Source: Bacteroidota bacterium (lineage in GTDB: Bacteria; Bacteroidota; Bacteroidia; Bacteroidales; GCA-2748055). Taken from it: a stretch of 43,754 nucleotides of DNA. The DNA is taken from the NCBI GenBank assembly GCA_003648635.1, contig QMPQ01000004.1:1-43754 (forward strand), in the 5' to 3' direction. Of this stretch, positions 43,113 to 43,754 are shown in pieces (the stretch's first letter is position 1; each line of letters begins with the position of its first letter). The translations under genes were made by a program, and so were the position numbers. The notes below the pieces were generated by a model. The model saw only the letters and a program-made list of their open reading frames with translations. It was not told where the DNA came from and did not search any database.

Positions 43113-43754
43113 AAATAATCAATTCCGGGTACATGGGATTAGCTGTCGTGATATGCACATTTTCAAAACTCATATGGGAGGTGTCGGCAGCCCAGTGTTC
43201 CCTGTTCATGTTCCAGACATCATAATCATTGTTCTCCAGACTTTCCGAGTTTCTAATATGGATATATCCTTGATGAGACATTTCATAACAGTCCCCGTAC
43301 CGGATTCCGATTCCATTCCCGATGAAGCGGCAAGAATCAACTTCAACCTGGTGCATGGGACTGCTGTAGCCCAGTTCAAGTCCCTGACCACAGTTCGTAA
43401 ACACTGAATTGGTAATCCGGTGCAGCTTAACGACAGAATGGCCACTGGAGAGGGCAGCTCCTTCGTGAAAGTTTGCTTCAAACCTGCAGTTGTTTATTAA
43501 CACCTCACCTCCTCCGCTGGCCCCACTGTCCAGGCCATCATCTTTGGCAAACATGAAAACTGATTTGCTGATCACCGCATTGGTCCTGTCAAGGTACAGT
43601 CCATCGTTATCCTCATCCCTGTACTCATCGCTGTCATCAGGAAAATCTGTGAATATACAACGATCCATTGCAAGTTCTGATTCATTCATCTGTCCCCCGG
43701 TTTTGGCTCTTTGTACCAGGCAATCGCTCAGTTCCACGGTACATGAAACCGGAT
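43105..43754 (-). CDS. Right-handed parallel beta-helix protein, 3' part
   Basis: The frame is open to the last base (codons upstream of the GTG at 43737 continue P-V-S-C-T), so the N-terminus lies beyond the window. The visible 215 residues show repeated short beta-strand turns of the right-handed beta-helix type: VISKSVFMFAKDDGLDSG, VLINNCRFEANFHEGAALSS, ITNSVFTNCGQGLELGY, VEVDSCRFIGNGIGIRYGD and HIRNSESLENNDYDVWN. Such folds occur in pectate lyases, other polysaccharide lyases and adhesins. No catalytic motif can be assigned. It is followed, with an 8-base overlap, by the DUF2490 and CotH genes. Confidence 0.85.
   Translation of the reverse strand, partial: PVSCTVELSDCLVQRAKTGGQMNESELAMDRCIFTDFPDDSDEYRDEDNDGLYLDRTNAVISKSVFMFAKDDGLDSGASGGGEVLINNCRFEANFHEGAALSSGHSVVKLHRITNSVFTNCGQGLELGYSSPMHQVEVDSCRFIGNGIGIRYGDCYEMSHQGYIHIRNSESLENNDYDVWNMNREHWAADTSHMSFENVHITTANPMYPELIIYE

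Overview
The window looks like a chromosomal piece of a Bacteroidota genome, most likely a Bacteroidales/Marinilabiliales-type environmental glycan degrader. The evidence is the complete Bacteroides aerotolerance (Bat) operon, many Sec/lipobox leaders, sulfatases beside GH2, GH26 and GH130 enzymes, a DUF1080 lipoprotein, and promoters of the Bacteroidota type (TAnnTTTG). No rRNA, tRNA, insertion sequence, prophage or CRISPR array is visible. Coding density is very high, with no gene-free stretch above 300 bases (the longest gaps are about 260 bases or less).

Layout. (1) 1-985: the 3' end of a sulfatase entering from the left. (2) 982-14188, all minus strand, read right to left: S9 peptidase, NAGPA-type phosphodiester glycosidase, DUF4440-GH26 fusion, mutarotase-like lipoprotein, Tat-type TIM-barrel isomerase, GH130, GH2, serine beta-lactamase-like hydrolase, MaoC hydratase, DUF4377-META lipoprotein. 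Junctions are mostly 7-60 bases or overlapping, so this is probably one long operon for an extracytoplasmic mannose-containing glycan, with no SusC/SusD pair in view. A 33-codon acetyltransferase remnant lies upstream. (3) 14449-14919: a small secreted protein on the plus strand. (4) 14950-21317, minus strand: DUF1080 lipoprotein, DUF255/YyaL lipoprotein, NAD-dependent epimerase-like protein, and a sulfatase fused to an endonuclease/exonuclease/phosphatase (EEP) domain.

(5) 21484-26116, plus strand: a tight operon of TPR protein, phosphosulfolactate synthase (ComA), DUF368 polyprenyl-phosphate transporter, shikimate dehydrogenase and acyl-ACP thioesterase. (6) 26124-26885: truA, divergent from (7) 27034-35748, the Bat operon: moxR, a small secreted protein, DUF58, a BatD-like membrane protein, batA, batB, batC, batD, batE. 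(8) 35768-38305: acylphosphatase and a GAF/PAS membrane sensor without a kinase domain, divergent from a receiver-only response regulator (38367-38747). (9) 38758-39225 msrC, divergent from prfC (39289-40866). (10) 40870-43754, minus strand: an overlapping trio of a parallel beta-helix protein (cut by the window end), a DUF2490 outer-membrane barrel and a CotH-kinase lipoprotein.

How the parts fit. Regions 2 and 4 combine mannan-type hydrolases with two kinds of phosphodiester/phosphoester-type domain (NAGPA and EEP) and sulfatases. The inference is a pathway for an anionic, sulfated and/or phosphodiester-decorated mannose glycan. The most unusual items are the sulfatase-EEP fusion, the DUF4440-GH26 fusion translationally coupled to the NAGPA gene, ComA in a lipid/envelope operon, and the kinase-less GAF/PAS sensor beside a lone receiver. 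Regions 5-9 otherwise hold housekeeping genes.
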